A stretch of 64,000 bases of DNA, taken from NCBI RefSeq assembly GCF_001590725.1, contig NZ_LQXR01000002.1:124001-188000 (forward strand), in the 5' to 3' direction. Position 1 is the first letter of the stretch. Every line of letters begins with the position of its first letter. A model generated the notes under the pieces. The model was not told the DNA's origin and made no database searches. It saw only the letters and a program-made list of their open reading frames with translations. Source of the DNA: Snodgrassella sp. CFCC 13594. Lineage in GTDB: Bacteria > Pseudomonadota > Gammaproteobacteria > Burkholderiales > Neisseriaceae. The position numbers and the translations under genes were made by a program. Shown one piece after another: positions 46,759-56,579 of the stretch.

Positions 46759-46798
46759 ATGGATAAAAAAAAGACCGCTAATAAAGCGGACTTTAATA
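46759..46798 (-). terminator. Terminator after initiator tRNA-Met
   Basis: On the minus strand AGTCCGCT and AGCGGTCT enclose TTATT with one mismatch and are followed by eight T residues. It lies directly downstream of the tRNA. Confidence 0.7.
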
Positions 46799-46800
46799 TT

Positions 46801-46877
<77 letters not shown>

Positions 46878-46931
46878 TCTGAAGAAAGTTAATTATACAG
46901 ATAAATTTTATATTGTCAAATTTTGAATTGT

Positions 46932-49535
46932 TTAGCTTTGGCTATTTTGCGCTTGCCACCATTGCTTTAAGGCATAAAGTGTATCCAGCGCCTGTTTGGG
47001 GCTGAGCTCATCTGGCTGGATGTCGGCCATTTTGTTTTGCCATTCTGTCAGTGTCGCTTGGGCGGGCGGTTCAGCTTCCTTCATTGATGAGCAAAAAGCA
47101 TCTTCTGAGGTGGTTGCCTGAAAAATATCCAATTGTCGCTCTTGCGCTTGTGCTTGTTGTTCTAACGTTTGCAAATGCTTATAAGCGGCGTTGAGTGCGC
47201 GAGCTGGGACGCCTGCCAACTTGGCCACTGCGATGCCATAGCTTTTATTGGCAGGGCCAGGTTCAATTTGGTGAAGGAATACAATTTCATGGCCTTCTTC
47301 CAAGGCGGATAAATGCATATTAAATGCATGGGTAAAGGCTTCAGGCAGCCTGGTTAGCTCAAAATAATGGGTTGCAAACAGGGTAAAGGATTGGTTTTTC
47401 TGTAATAAGTGTTCAGCGATGGCTTGCGCCAATGCCAGCCCGTCAAACGTGGATGTGCCTCGACCCACTTCATCCATCAAAACCAATGATGTCGGAGTGG
47501 CGTGGTGTAGGATGTAGGCAGTTTCCGACATTTCGACCATAAAGGTTGAGCGGTTTCCAGCTAAGTCATCGGATGCGCCAATGCGCGTGAATATTTGATC
47601 GATTGGCCCTAGAGTACAATTTTGCGCAGGAACGGGTGCGCCAACGTGTGCCAGCAATACGATTAATGCCACTTGTCGCATATAAGTTGATTTACCGCCC
47701 ATGTTGGGGCCGGTGAGCAACATGAGTTTGCGTTTGTCATCTAAGTGGGTTTGATTGGGGGTGAAATCAGCTACCTGCTCAGCCACGACAGGATGACGGC
47801 CTTGGGTGATGTTGATGCAGGGATAGTCTACCCACTGTGGTAAACAATAATCAGATTGGTCTAGTGCAGCGGACAGTGTGCTCAATACATCTAGGCTAGC
47901 AGCTGCTTTAGCACATTGCTGTAGCATGGTTAAGTGGGTTTGCAGGGCTTGCATGAGAGCATCATAGAGCTGCTTTTCTAATGCCAAGGCATTTTGTTGT
48001 GCGCCCAAAACTTTGTCTTCAAAGGATTTAAGTTCAGGGGTGATGTAGCGTTCTGCATTTTTTAAAGTTTGGCGGCGTTGGTAGTCTGCGGGTGCTTGTG
48101 CGGACTGGGCCTTGCTGATTTCAATGTAAAAACCATGAACACGGTTGAATTCTACTTTTAACGTGGTGATGCCCGTTCGTGTTCGCTCACGTGTCTCTAG
48201 TGCGATCAAAAATTCATCGCCGTGTTCTTGAAGGCGACGCAATTCGTCTAGTTCCGCGTGATAGCCATGATTGATGACGCCACCATCTCGTAGCCAGACT
48301 GCAGGCTCAGGCAAAATGGCGGCGCTAAGCAGGTCGATAACAGACTGGCTTTGCGGAAATACCGCCAATAAGGAGTCAACCAATTGGCTGTCGGCTTTTT
48401 CAGGCAGCTTGAATGTGCTCAATGCCACCAAGCTCTCACGTAGTGCGGACAAGTCGCGTGGGCGCGCGCTGCCCACGGCAATGCGTGCCGCAATGCGCTC
48501 GATGTCGGCGACTTTGTTTAATGTGTCGTGGACGGTTTGACGATGAGGTGCGAGTGCTTGTATGGCTACTTGTCGCTGACGAATGTGTTCGCGTCGGCGC
48601 AGTGGTTGGTGTAGCCACATGGCCAATAAACGGCTGCCCATGTGTGTGGCACATTGATCAAGTACAGAAAATAAGGTGGGGGATTGCTGGCCGCTGAGTG
48701 CTTGCGTGATTTCTAAATTGTGCCGCGTAGCAGCATCCATGCCAATGTAGTTATCATCGTGCTCTAGGCTAAGACTGTCTAGGTGTTTTGGTAGCTGCGA
48801 CTGGGTTTGCTGCACATAATTCAGTAATGCGCCCGCTGCGCCGATGGCAGCTGCGTGTTCTTTAATGTTTAACCCAAAGGCACGTAAATCTTGACTGCCA
48901 AAATAGCGCTCTATGAGTGTGGCGCTGCTGTCGGCTGCAAATTGCCAGTGATTCAAGCGGGTGATGGCGTGTTTGTTGAGTGTGGGTAATGCAGTGGCAT
49001 TGTCTGGGAGTAAAATTTCGGCGGCTTGAAGTCGGGCCAACTCATTAGCCAGCGCATTGATATGAATCAGCTTGGTTTTGAATTCGCCACTTTGCAACGA
49101 GAGCCATGCCAGGCCCAATTGCTTTTTGGTGGGGCAAATGGCCACTATGCGATTGATTTCTTTATCAGCCAAAAGGGCGTTGTCGGTGAGGGTGCCGGGG
49201 GTGATGATGCGTACGACTTTGCGTTCCACTGGTCCTTTGCTGGCACCTACTTCGCCAACCTGCTCACAAATAGCGACGCTTTGCCCCAGTTTTACCAGCT
49301 TGGCCAAATATTGCTCTACCGCATGATAGGGTACGCCCGCCATTTTGATGGGTTGCCCATCGATTTGGCCGCGGGAGGTGAGTGTGATGCCGAGCCATTT
49401 TGCGGCCTGAACAGCGTCATCTAAAAAGAGTTCGTAAAAATCACCCATGCGGTAAAACAACAGCTTATCGGCATGTTCGGCTTTGATGGACAGATATTGT
49501 GCCATCATGGGTGTTAAGGTGGGTTTGCTGCTCAT
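46932..49535 (-). CDS. mutS: DNA mismatch repair protein MutS
   Basis: MutS recognises mismatches and starts repair with MutL. This 867-residue protein is complete. The mismatch-binding F-x-E motif is GDFYELF (residues 31-37). The ATPase part has the Walker [14 protein letters not shown], the [16 protein letters not shown] Walker B and signature region and the FATHYFELT histidine switch. The C-terminal helix ([19 protein letters not shown]) is the tetramerisation tail. It is divergent from mltA, with a 163-base gap. A DUS at 47340-47351 lies in the coding region. Confidence 0.96.
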   Translation of the reverse strand: MSSKPTLTPMMAQYLSIKAEHADKLLFYRMGDFYELFLDDAVQAAKWLGITLTSRGQIDGQPIKMAGVPYHAVEQYLAKLVKLGQSVAICEQVGEVGASKGPVERKVVRIITPGTLTDNALLADKEINRIVAICPTKKQLGLAWLSLQSGEFKTKLIHINALANELARLQAAEILLPDNATALPTLNKHAITRLNHWQFAADSSATLIERYFGSQDLRAFGLNIKEHAAAIGAAGALLNYVQQTQSQLPKHLDSLSLEHDDNYIGMDAATRHNLEITQALSGQQSPTLFSVLDQCATHMGSRLLAMWLHQPLRRREHIRQRQVAIQALAPHRQTVHDTLNKVADIERIAARIAVGSARPRDLSALRESLVALSTFKLPEKADSQLVDSLLAVFPQSQSVIDLLSAAILPEPAVWLRDGGVINHGYHAELDELRRLQEHGDEFLIALETRERTRTGITTLKVEFNRVHGFYIEISKAQSAQAPADYQRRQTLKNAERYITPELKSFEDKVLGAQQNALALEKQLYDALMQALQTHLTMLQQCAKAAASLDVLSTLSAALDQSDYCLPQWVDYPCINITQGRHPVVAEQVADFTPNQTHLDDKRKLMLLTGPNMGGKSTYMRQVALIVLLAHVGAPVPAQNCTLGPIDQIFTRIGASDDLAGNRSTFMVEMSETAYILHHATPTSLVLMDEVGRGTSTFDGLALAQAIAEHLLQKNQSFTLFATHYFELTRLPEAFTHAFNMHLSALEEGHEIVFLHQIEPGPANKSYGIAVAKLAGVPARALNAAYKHLQTLEQQAQAQERQLDIFQATTSEDAFCSSMKEAEPPAQATLTEWQNKMADIQPDELSPKQALDTLYALKQWWQAQNSQS

Positions 49536-49698
49536 AGGGGGAAAGGTACGTGCTCAGATGAGCCTATTGTAGCAGAGTCAAAACTGGGTAGATGACTTGC
49601 AAATGAATGCAAAAAGCGCTTTGCGTAACCGGCAGTGCTGGTCGCCAAGAACGGTAATCGGTAATATGTGGGGTTGTTGACACGTGAATGGGTATCCG

Positions 49699-51009
49699 AT
49701 GAAATCAGCTGTGCAAATTCGATATGGGTTGCTGGGCGGGGTGGTTGCGCTATTAGCAGCGTGTAGCAGCACTACGCCGACAACATCTTCAACTTCGATT
49801 GGAACGGGCTCTTGGTTACCCACGGGCCAGTCTTTGCCACTTAATTATGTGTATGCTCCTGGTAAAGGTGGGGTCAGCTATCGGGTGGTTGATTATCGCG
49901 AGTTACCACAATGGCAACAGCAATCTTTTGCGGACAGTTTGAAATCATTTAAATCGGGCTGCCTGAAATTGCAAAATATGCCATCTTGGCAGGTTGTTTG
50001 TCGGCAGGCGCAGCAAACGGCTGCTCGCAATCATGACGCTAAATATTTTTTTGAACATTACTTCACCCCTTGGCAGGTTAGTCAAAATGGCCAAGTTGCC
50101 GGTACGGTAACGGGTTATTACGAACCCATATTGTTGGGCGATGCAAAAGCCACAACACAAGCCAGATACCCTATTTATGGGATGCCCAATGATTTTGTGG
50201 TGGTGCCCTTATCGGCCAATCAACGACAAGGCGTAGTGCGTATCCGTTTGACGGGCAGTAACAGCGGCGTCATCAGCAGTGATGGGGCTTATGCTGCAGA
50301 CCTGTCTACATTCCCCCTTAATGCCAAAACGACCAGTTTGAAAGGGCGTGTATCTGGGAATCAGTTTGTGCCGTATTACACGCGCGCTCAAATTAATGCA
50401 GGCGCATTAAATGGCAAAGCACCCATATTGGGTTATGCCAATGATCCAGTAGAGCTCTTCTTTTTGCACATACAAGGTTCTGGTCGCCTGAAGACACCGG
50501 ATGGTCGCTTAATCCGCTTGGGTTTTGCTGCCAAAAATGATTATCCTTATGTGTCAATCGGGAAATATATGGCGAATAAGGGGTATTTGCCTTTGGCTCA
50601 AACATCCATGCAAGGCATCAAAGGATGGTTACAAAAAAACCCGCAAAAATTGGGAGAAGTATTAGGGCAAAATCCGAGCTATGTTTTTTTTCAAGCCCAA
50701 TCGGAAGGCAATGATGGCCCAATCGGCGCTTTGGGGGTACCTTTGATGGGCGGTTATGCTGGCGCGGTAGATCGGCATTTCATTAGCTTGGGCGCGCCAC
50801 TGTTTTTGGCTACTACACACCCAGTCAGTGGTTTTGGGCTTAATCGCTTGATTATGGCGCAAGATACAGGCAGCGCTATTAATGGGGCCGTGCGGGTGGA
50901 CTATTTTTGGGGGTATGGTGATGATGCAGGTGCAACAGCTGGTAAGATGAAGCATACGGGCTATGTTTGGCAATTGCTGCCCAAAGGTATGCTTCCTGAA
51001 GTAAAATAA
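49699..51009 (+). CDS. mltA: Membrane-bound lytic murein transglycosylase A
   Basis: MltA cuts peptidoglycan to 1,6-anhydro-muropeptides and is anchored in the outer membrane. The protein has 436 residues, a lipobox (LLAAC), the MltA domain (GTVTGYYEPILLG and the AQINAGALNGKAPILGYANDPVELFFLHIQGSG region, split over two motifs) and the C-terminal 3D domain with three aspartates (MAQDTGSAI, VRVDYFWGYGDDAG). ATG 49699 is preferred over GTG 49684. The next gene, a TPR protein, starts 104 bases later. Confidence 0.94.
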   Translation: MKSAVQIRYGLLGGVVALLAACSSTTPTTSSTSIGTGSWLPTGQSLPLNYVYAPGKGGVSYRVVDYRELPQWQQQSFADSLKSFKSGCLKLQNMPSWQVVCRQAQQTAARNHDAKYFFEHYFTPWQVSQNGQVAGTVTGYYEPILLGDAKATTQARYPIYGMPNDFVVVPLSANQRQGVVRIRLTGSNSGVISSDGAYAADLSTFPLNAKTTSLKGRVSGNQFVPYYTRAQINAGALNGKAPILGYANDPVELFFLHIQGSGRLKTPDGRLIRLGFAAKNDYPYVSIGKYMANKGYLPLAQTSMQGIKGWLQKNPQKLGEVLGQNPSYVFFQAQSEGNDGPIGALGVPLMGGYAGAVDRHFISLGAPLFLATTHPVSGFGLNRLIMAQDTGSAINGAVRVDYFWGYGDDAGATAGKMKHTGYVWQLLPKGMLPEVK

Positions 51010-51113
51010 CAAAGTACTCGAGATTTGCAATATAGATAACCATCTATAATGGATTTGAGTTGATTGTTTTTATGGAAAAAATATGAATTTAATAACACGA
51101 GCAGGGAAGTGAA

Positions 51114-52601
51114 ATGGATAGTTACTTACTCATCCCACTTTTACTGGTGTTTTTGGTTGTCCTGATTGTTGTTAATAAGCGACAAAAGGCAGGTGGATCA
51201 AAAGCGGCGCCAGCAGCACAGCAATCGCGCTCGACAGTGGGAAAAAAGAGCAAAAAGAGCAAAGCTGTCAGTTTGGCAACAGAGCAGCCCGCCATTGATG
51301 CTGATGGCGTTAGTCAAGCAACAGCTTCTGCTGAAGCGCCACATGAATCAGATGATTGGAATTGGCAAGCACCCGCTTCAGAGGCCAATACCGTTTCTGT
51401 AGAAACGGTTGATCACTTGACTGAATACAAAGTCTATAAGCAATTTGGCTATTTTCAAAAAGCAGCTGATTCATTGTCTATATATTTAAAAGGCAATGCT
51501 GTAGGGTTAAGCCAAGGTATGCGAAATACTCTGGTGTTGGAATTGGCAGAACTTTACTTGGATGCGAAAAATCCTGACCAATTAGCTGAAGTCGTTGACC
51601 ATTATCGGGATGAATTAACCCCAGAAAATCACGAAGATCTGATTCGACGCGGGTTACAACTGGATAATAATAATTTGCCATTGCGTGTTTTGGCGGAAGA
51701 TTTATTGGGCTGGGGTGTGCACAAGGCGGAGCAGGAGGTCGGCTTGGTGGATGATGTGCTGAGTGCAGAAGGAGAACAAGCACCCAATCATCCAGAAAAC
51801 AAAGAGATTGGTTCTGCATTCGATGAGACCGAGTCACGTATTCCTCTGGTTGAAGGGAATGTAAATTTCTTTCAAGTGCATGGTGATGAACAAGAGGTAC
51901 TGCTGAGCTTCACTAAGCCCGAACAAAGCTATCAATTACTCAAAGGGCAATTGCCTTATGATGCAGCCGTACGCTGCCTGAATAAGGCCATCAAACAAGT
52001 AGACAAGCCTGCCAGTCTGATTATTGACGCTTTGGCGTTGGATTACAGGCATCATAATGTTAGTGTGTTTGCACAGCATTTGTGGCGTTTGTATTACTCT
52101 CTTGGGCAGTATGGTCAAAAAGTCAAAGATCGTATGCTGGGCTGGGGTTATAACTTGGGCCACCATCCTATGTTTGATGAATTGGCCAGTCAGCCTACTG
52201 AGGTCCAATTGCGCGAAATTGGCATTAATCAAGGCTTTTTACAGGTTGGCAGCAGTGCCATGAAGGCGAAGAGGTTGCCTGTGGTCGATGCCGTAGGACA
52301 GGAAAATGGCGAAGCCAAAACACCTGCCGATCTGGTACTGAGAGATGCAGAAGCCTTGTTAACCTATGGCCAGTTAGATCAAGCATTTGATTTGCTGGAA
52401 GAATCTATTCTCAAATATCCACAAGAATCACAGTTGTACATCACGTTATTTGATTTGTATGAACGTGCGGAAGACTGGCCCCGTTTGCAGAAAATGCTAC
52501 AGACCATCCGTGCTGAAATCAAAACGCCTCCCGAAGAAGTGGTGCTGGCGATGAGTCAGTTATTGCAACGAATTAACCACAATGGTGTGCAAAACAAATG
52601 A
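51114..52601 (+). CDS. FimV-like inner-membrane TPR protein
   Basis: This is a 495-residue protein. Residues 4-22 form one membrane anchor, followed by a basic, disordered linker (KKSKKSKAV). The cytoplasmic part holds TPR-like helices: LTEYKVYKQFGYFQKAADSL near residue 105, a middle set, and a C-terminal repeat unit (AEALLTYGQLDQAFDLLEES and onward to the end) that recalls FimV and other pilus-assembly TPR proteins. GCAGGGAAGTG precedes the ATG. It is the first gene of a five-gene operon; its stop overlaps the next start by four bases (ATGA). The role is inferred only. Confidence 0.7.
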   Translation: MDSYLLIPLLLVFLVVLIVVNKRQKAGGSKAAPAAQQSRSTVGKKSKKSKAVSLATEQPAIDADGVSQATASAEAPHESDDWNWQAPASEANTVSVETVDHLTEYKVYKQFGYFQKAADSLSIYLKGNAVGLSQGMRNTLVLELAELYLDAKNPDQLAEVVDHYRDELTPENHEDLIRRGLQLDNNNLPLRVLAEDLLGWGVHKAEQEVGLVDDVLSAEGEQAPNHPENKEIGSAFDETESRIPLVEGNVNFFQVHGDEQEVLLSFTKPEQSYQLLKGQLPYDAAVRCLNKAIKQVDKPASLIIDALALDYRHHNVSVFAQHLWRLYYSLGQYGQKVKDRMLGWGYNLGHHPMFDELASQPTEVQLREIGINQGFLQVGSSAMKAKRLPVVDAVGQENGEAKTPADLVLRDAEALLTYGQLDQAFDLLEESILKYPQESQLYITLFDLYERAEDWPRLQKMLQTIRAEIKTPPEEVVLAMSQLLQRINHNGVQNK

Positions 52602-53830
52602 TGAATTCGGACTTACCTAAAGTTAAAACTGTGGGTGTTTTGCTTGTCAATGTCGATGATCGGCAATTTGCGATGTTGCGCATGGCATTCAAAATGCACA
52701 ACACCATTAGCTACCAGTTATTGAATGATGGTGCTACCAGCACACCTGACTTGATTTTGGTGGATGGGGACTCCACTGGCGGCAATGAACAGTATCAATT
52801 GGCTAAACAGCGTTATCCTAGCGCTCGTGTGGTGTATTTTTCGCGTAAGCCACCCGTTTTTACTGCGCCGTATTTGGCGAAACCCATTAAATTTGACACG
52901 TTATTCGCAAACTTGCGCAATCTGCAACAGGGGAATGGCGTTTGGCTGCCGAATGGGCGGCACCCAGCTGAGAGTGAGTTGCCCCCTTCTGAACCACCTT
53001 TGATTAAAACTGCTTCAGTGCATGCTCAAGGTATGCATATTTTTCAAAGGCAAGATAAAGAATTTTCATTTACGCAGGAGCGGGAACATCCAATACGAGG
53101 GGAAATAAAGCAACAACAAGAGAGTGGAAATCTTACTGAAGAGCCTCACTTTACACACAACCAATCCATATCCATCACGCGGTTCAATGTGCAACCTACT
53201 TTGCTGGGGCATTTATTAGAGGTGTCTCGCCAAGAACAAGATATGGCTCTGATGGTAGATGGTAAACCTGTGTTGTTGGTATTTCCTAGTGTCAAAAAAG
53301 TCTTGTTGGCTGCGGAAAGTGATGTGCTGCAGCGCTTATGCGAAAAAAATGCCCTGGTAGCAACTACGCGCCCAGTTCCAGAAAATGGGCAATTACAAGA
53401 GAAAGCAAAAATATCTTTACAATCATGTATTTGGCAACTTGCTATTTGGACGTCTCAAGGTCGTCTTATTGAACCTATTTTACCAACTACGGTGTTGAGA
53501 TTAAAAGCTTGGCCTAATATGACTCGATTGGCATATTTACCAGATGCTATCCGACTTTCAGCTTTTTTGGTGCGTGCACCTGTGACATTGGCTGCTTTGT
53601 ACAAGTTGTTACCGATTGATATGGGTAATTTACTCAATTACGTTACTGCCACTTATACCACGGGTTTCTTGGATATAGAGCAGTCCCTTGATCAGAAAAT
53701 TCGAGAGTCTGATTATAGTGAGTCCGTAGTAATGACCAGAGGACAGCAACAGGAGCAACAGACTTCTGGCGAAACCAAGCAAGTTAAAGGTTTATTATCA
53801 CGTCTGATGAGCCATCTTAAGGGTAAGTAA
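52598..53830 (+). CDS. Receiver-like protein of the GTPase operon, function unknown
   Basis: This is a 410-residue protein. Residues 8-110 look like a CheY-type receiver: VGVLLVNVDD at strand 1, PDLILVDGDS at strand 3 (acceptor-like aspartate) and YLAKPIKF at strand 5 with the conserved lysine-proline. Other acidic residues are not obvious, so it may be a pseudo-receiver. A Gln-rich, charged linker (about 120-190) follows, then a C-terminal domain with VDGKPVLLVFPSVKKV and LPIDMGNLLNYV. The domain is unassigned. Its start overlaps the TPR gene and its end lies 21 bases before the GTPase, so the genes are probably translated together. Confidence 0.6.
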   Translation: MMNSDLPKVKTVGVLLVNVDDRQFAMLRMAFKMHNTISYQLLNDGATSTPDLILVDGDSTGGNEQYQLAKQRYPSARVVYFSRKPPVFTAPYLAKPIKFDTLFANLRNLQQGNGVWLPNGRHPAESELPPSEPPLIKTASVHAQGMHIFQRQDKEFSFTQEREHPIRGEIKQQQESGNLTEEPHFTHNQSISITRFNVQPTLLGHLLEVSRQEQDMALMVDGKPVLLVFPSVKKVLLAAESDVLQRLCEKNALVATTRPVPENGQLQEKAKISLQSCIWQLAIWTSQGRLIEPILPTTVLRLKAWPNMTRLAYLPDAIRLSAFLVRAPVTLAALYKLLPIDMGNLLNYVTATYTTGFLDIEQSLDQKIRESDYSESVVMTRGQQQEQQTSGETKQVKGLLSRLMSHLKGK

Positions 53831-53851
53831 TGAAAAACAGAGATATGAGTC

Positions 53852-54388
53852 ATGATAGAAAATAAAATTATATTTACCGGCCCTGTGGGTGTGGGGAAAA
53901 CAACTGCGATTGCTGCCTTATCAGATGATCCGCCAGTACAAACAGATGCCAGCGCATCTGATATGACACAAGTGCGGAAAGGGTACACTACTGTCGCTAT
54001 GGATTATGGTGTTATTCGTCTGGATGACCAAACGAAAGTGCATTTATATGGAACGCCGGGACAGGAACGATTTGATTTCATGTGGGGAATTCTCAGTAAA
54101 GGAAGCATGGGTTTAATTCTCCTATTGGATAATACTCGACCTAATCCATTGAAAGATTTAAAATTTTTTCTAACTTCGTTCAGTGATTTGATTCATGATG
54201 CACCAGTAGTAGTGGGGGTGACGAAAATGGATTTGCATAATCAACCCGGAGTAGATGTATATCAGCAGTATTTAGCACAACATAATTTAAATGTGCCAGT
54301 TTTTGAAGTTGATGCGCGTAACGCAGATGATGTTAAGCAATTGGTTACTGCTATGCTTTATAGTATAGATCCTGGTTTGGAAGGGTAA
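53852..54388 (+). CDS. Small Arf/MglA-like GTPase
   Basis: This 178-residue GTPase has the P-loop GPVGVGKT (10-17), a switch II motif GTPGQERF (67-74) as in Rab, Arf and Ras proteins, and TKMD (124-127) for guanine specificity. It belongs to the group of bacterial small GTPases (COG2229-like, related to MglA and Streptomyces CvnD) that normally work with a Roadblock partner, and such partners follow here. It is eight bases before the next gene. A role in pole or pilus control, as for MglA in Myxococcus, is an inference. Confidence 0.85.
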   Translation: MIENKIIFTGPVGVGKTTAIAALSDDPPVQTDASASDMTQVRKGYTTVAMDYGVIRLDDQTKVHLYGTPGQERFDFMWGILSKGSMGLILLLDNTRPNPLKDLKFFLTSFSDLIHDAPVVVGVTKMDLHNQPGVDVYQQYLAQHNLNVPVFEVDARNADDVKQLVTAMLYSIDPGLEG

Positions 54389-54396
54389 GAGCAGAC

Positions 54397-55053
54397 ATGG
54401 AATCCACATTATTATTGCACAATAACTTGTACCCGAAAGTAACACCTGCTGGTGCTTATTACGCGGTTTCAAGCCCCAGTCACAGTGCTAGTCGTATGCT
54501 GTTGGCGAATCTTTTGCAGGCAGGTGTTGAAGAAGTGTTGACCGAAGAACACTTAAAAAAATGGGCGGAAACCGAAGATGCTTATACCGCCTTAAATTTG
54601 CTTTATCGTTTGCAGCGCTTGGAGTTTCTCTATGGAGAAGAAACGCCCAGCTCTCAGTTAATCAAGGTTACTTCAGATGCGTTTGAAGACATTCTTGGGC
54701 AATTGTCAGACACGCATAAAGCGCTTTTGGTTGATCAGGATGGATTTTACTTTGCTAATATTGGTTTTAACCATGAAACCGCTGAAGAAGTGGCTAATTT
54801 GGCCAGTGAAGCCACGAGATTAACGGAGAAGCACAGCTTATTGATTAAAAACAACTTGAATATATACAACACAGCATTGGGTATTTGCGATCCTACTGGG
54901 CAAAGTGAATTAACATTCTTTCCTTTGTATGTAGGGAAGGCCAAAAATATTTTGGTCACCGCCGGACAGCCTTTGCTAAACAGCGAATCATTTGTGACCC
55001 TAGTTCGGGGGCTGTATGTGTTGGCTGGTGAAGATATCCATCTTGATAAATAG
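54397..55053 (+). CDS. Roadblock-like protein with an N-terminal extension
   Basis: This is a 218-residue protein. The N-terminal half (about 1-85) has helices such as SASRMLLANLLQAGVEE and DAYTALNLLYRLQRLEFL and might be a winged-helix or DUF4388-like module. The C-terminal half (about 95-215) shows the beta-alpha-beta pattern of a Roadblock/LC7 fold: ALLVDQDGFYFANIGF, then EVANLASEATRL. Similarity is recognised by pattern only. It lies between the GTPase and a classical Roadblock gene, so it is probably a partner or regulator of the GTPase. Confidence 0.6.
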   Translation: MESTLLLHNNLYPKVTPAGAYYAVSSPSHSASRMLLANLLQAGVEEVLTEEHLKKWAETEDAYTALNLLYRLQRLEFLYGEETPSSQLIKVTSDAFEDILGQLSDTHKALLVDQDGFYFANIGFNHETAEEVANLASEATRLTEKHSLLIKNNLNIYNTALGICDPTGQSELTFFPLYVGKAKNILVTAGQPLLNSESFVTLVRGLYVLAGEDIHLDK

Positions 55054-55080
55054 GCTGATTGAATAAGGGAAAATTCGAGA

Positions 55081-55446
55081 ATGCAAGAAAAATTATTAAC
55101 GTCTATCTTAAGTGATTTAAACAGTTCCTCTACTGATATTACAGCTTCTGCTGTTATTTCTACCGATGGGTTGCCAATCGCGGCATTGCTACCAGGAGGA
55201 GTAGATGCTGATCGTGTGGGTGCAATGTCTGCTGCACTACTAGCACTCGGAAATCGAACATCTCGAGAGCTGCAGTGTGATGAGCTAGAGCAGGTGATGG
55301 TGAAAGGCAAGCATGGTTATATTCTGTTGATTCAAGCAGGGGATGATAATGTATTGGCAGTGACGGCTAAAGAGAGTGCCAAATTGGGTTTAATTTTATT
55401 GGATGCCCGACGCGCTGCTAAAAGTATTGTGGATGTCTGTCGTTAA
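55081..55446 (+). CDS. Roadblock/LC7-domain protein (MglB-like)
   Basis: This is a 121-residue protein with the typical single domain: ASAVISTDGLPIAALLPGG, then ADRVGAMSAALLALGNR, VMVKGKHGYILLIQAG and LAVTAKESAKLGLILLDARRA. Dimers of such proteins act as GTPase-activating partners of MglA. The last gene of the operon, it starts 27 bases after the previous stop. A binding partnership with the GTPase at 53852 is the natural inference. Confidence 0.85.
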   Translation: MQEKLLTSILSDLNSSSTDITASAVISTDGLPIAALLPGGVDADRVGAMSAALLALGNRTSRELQCDELEQVMVKGKHGYILLIQAGDDNVLAVTAKESAKLGLILLDARRAAKSIVDVCR

Positions 55447-55655
55447 AATGTTGTGGTTTTGTGTTTCTAGGTATGGCAGTCATGAAATAAATTAGTTACA
55501 TAAAAATATAAAACTTTACTTGCTATAAACGAACATCAAAATTATTTTGCTGTCTATAGCAATAGAATAAAGAAAATATCCCTATCTAGAAATACCATCA
55601 AGTAATGATTGTATAGCTGGATATGGCACACAAATACATAATAGAAAGGAAAGGT
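55447..55655. promoter_or_regulatory. AT-rich leader of rpoH
   Basis: This 209-base gap between the Roadblock gene and rpoH is AT-rich with no ORF. A terminator for the operon and the rpoH promoter are expected here, but no clear hairpin with a T-run was seen. The ribosome binding site AAAGG lies at the right end. Confidence 0.35.
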
Positions 55656-56501
55656 ATGAATAGCATTTTGTCATTGCCAGTACCAAGTGGAAATGGGAGT
55701 TTAGAGCAATACATTCATACCGTTAATAGCATCCCAATGCTGACGCCTGAACAGGAATACAGCTTGGCTGAACGGCAGCTTGAAGGTGACTTGGAAGCGG
55801 CAAAGCAGTTAATTTTATCTCACTTGAGGGTAGTGGTGTCGATCGCTCGTGGCTATGATGGTTATGGTTTGAATCAAGCCGATTTGATCCAAGAAGGGAA
55901 CATTGGCCTTATGAAGGCCGTGAAGCGATTTCAGCCAACTCGCGGCGTGCGCCTATTCTCGTTTGCGGTACATTGGATTAAAGCTGAAATCCATGAATTT
56001 ATTTTGCGCAATTGGCGGTTGGTCCGTGTAGCCACTACGAAGCCACAGCGGAAATTATTTTTTAATCTACGCAGTATGCGTAAGTCTATGTCTGCTTTGA
56101 GCGATCAAGAAGCACGAGAGATTGCCGATGACTTGGGTGTTAAAATGTCGGAAGTGCTCGAAATGGAGCAACGGATGACAGGCAAAGACATGGCATTGAT
56201 CGCAGAGAATGATGACGATGATGGTTTTGCGCCAATTGATTGGTTGGCAGATAATGACACTGAACCCATGCAAATGATGGCTCAAAAAGCCCATTATGAG
56301 TTACAGACAGAAGGCTTGCAGCAGGCATTGGCTAAGTTGGATGACCGTAGCCGCCATATTGTCGAAAGTCGATGGTTGGCTGATGATAGTGGTTTAACCT
56401 TGCATGATTTAGCTACCGAATATGGTGTATCGGCAGAGCGTATCCGGCAAATCGAAGTAAAGGCAATGCAAAAATTACGTGGTTATTTAAATCAAGATTA
56501 A
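55656..56501 (+). CDS. rpoH: RNA polymerase heat-shock sigma factor (sigma-32)
   Basis: Sigma-32 directs RNA polymerase to heat-shock promoters. ATG 55656 behind AAAGG gives 281 residues. Region 2 contains LILSHLRVVVSIARGYDGYGL, split by ADLIQEGNIGLMKAVKRF, then FSFAVHWIKAEIHEFILRNWRLVR; the RpoH box region LVRVATTKPQRKLFFNLR follows it. Region 4 is VSAERIRQIEVKAMQKLR. The gene ends in a perfect terminator at 56518-56554. Confidence 0.94.
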   Translation: MNSILSLPVPSGNGSLEQYIHTVNSIPMLTPEQEYSLAERQLEGDLEAAKQLILSHLRVVVSIARGYDGYGLNQADLIQEGNIGLMKAVKRFQPTRGVRLFSFAVHWIKAEIHEFILRNWRLVRVATTKPQRKLFFNLRSMRKSMSALSDQEAREIADDLGVKMSEVLEMEQRMTGKDMALIAENDDDDGFAPIDWLADNDTEPMQMMAQKAHYELQTEGLQQALAKLDDRSRHIVESRWLADDSGLTLHDLATEYGVSAERIRQIEVKAMQKLRGYLNQD

Positions 56502-56517
56502 AATCATTAATTTATTA

Positions 56518-56554
56518 AGACAGAAGCCCATCAATAGATGGGCTTCTGTCTTAA
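56518..56554 (+). terminator. Rho-independent terminator after rpoH
   Basis: AGACAGAAGCCCATC and GATGGGCTTCTGTCT enclose AATA. The stem is a perfect 15 bp and is followed by TAAT. Confidence 0.85.
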
Positions 56555-56579
56555 TACTGGGGTATAAAAATTAGAAGAT

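Noticed and set aside
48271-48697. Plus-strand ORFs opposite mutS
   Set aside because: They are antisense shadows of a strongly conserved gene.
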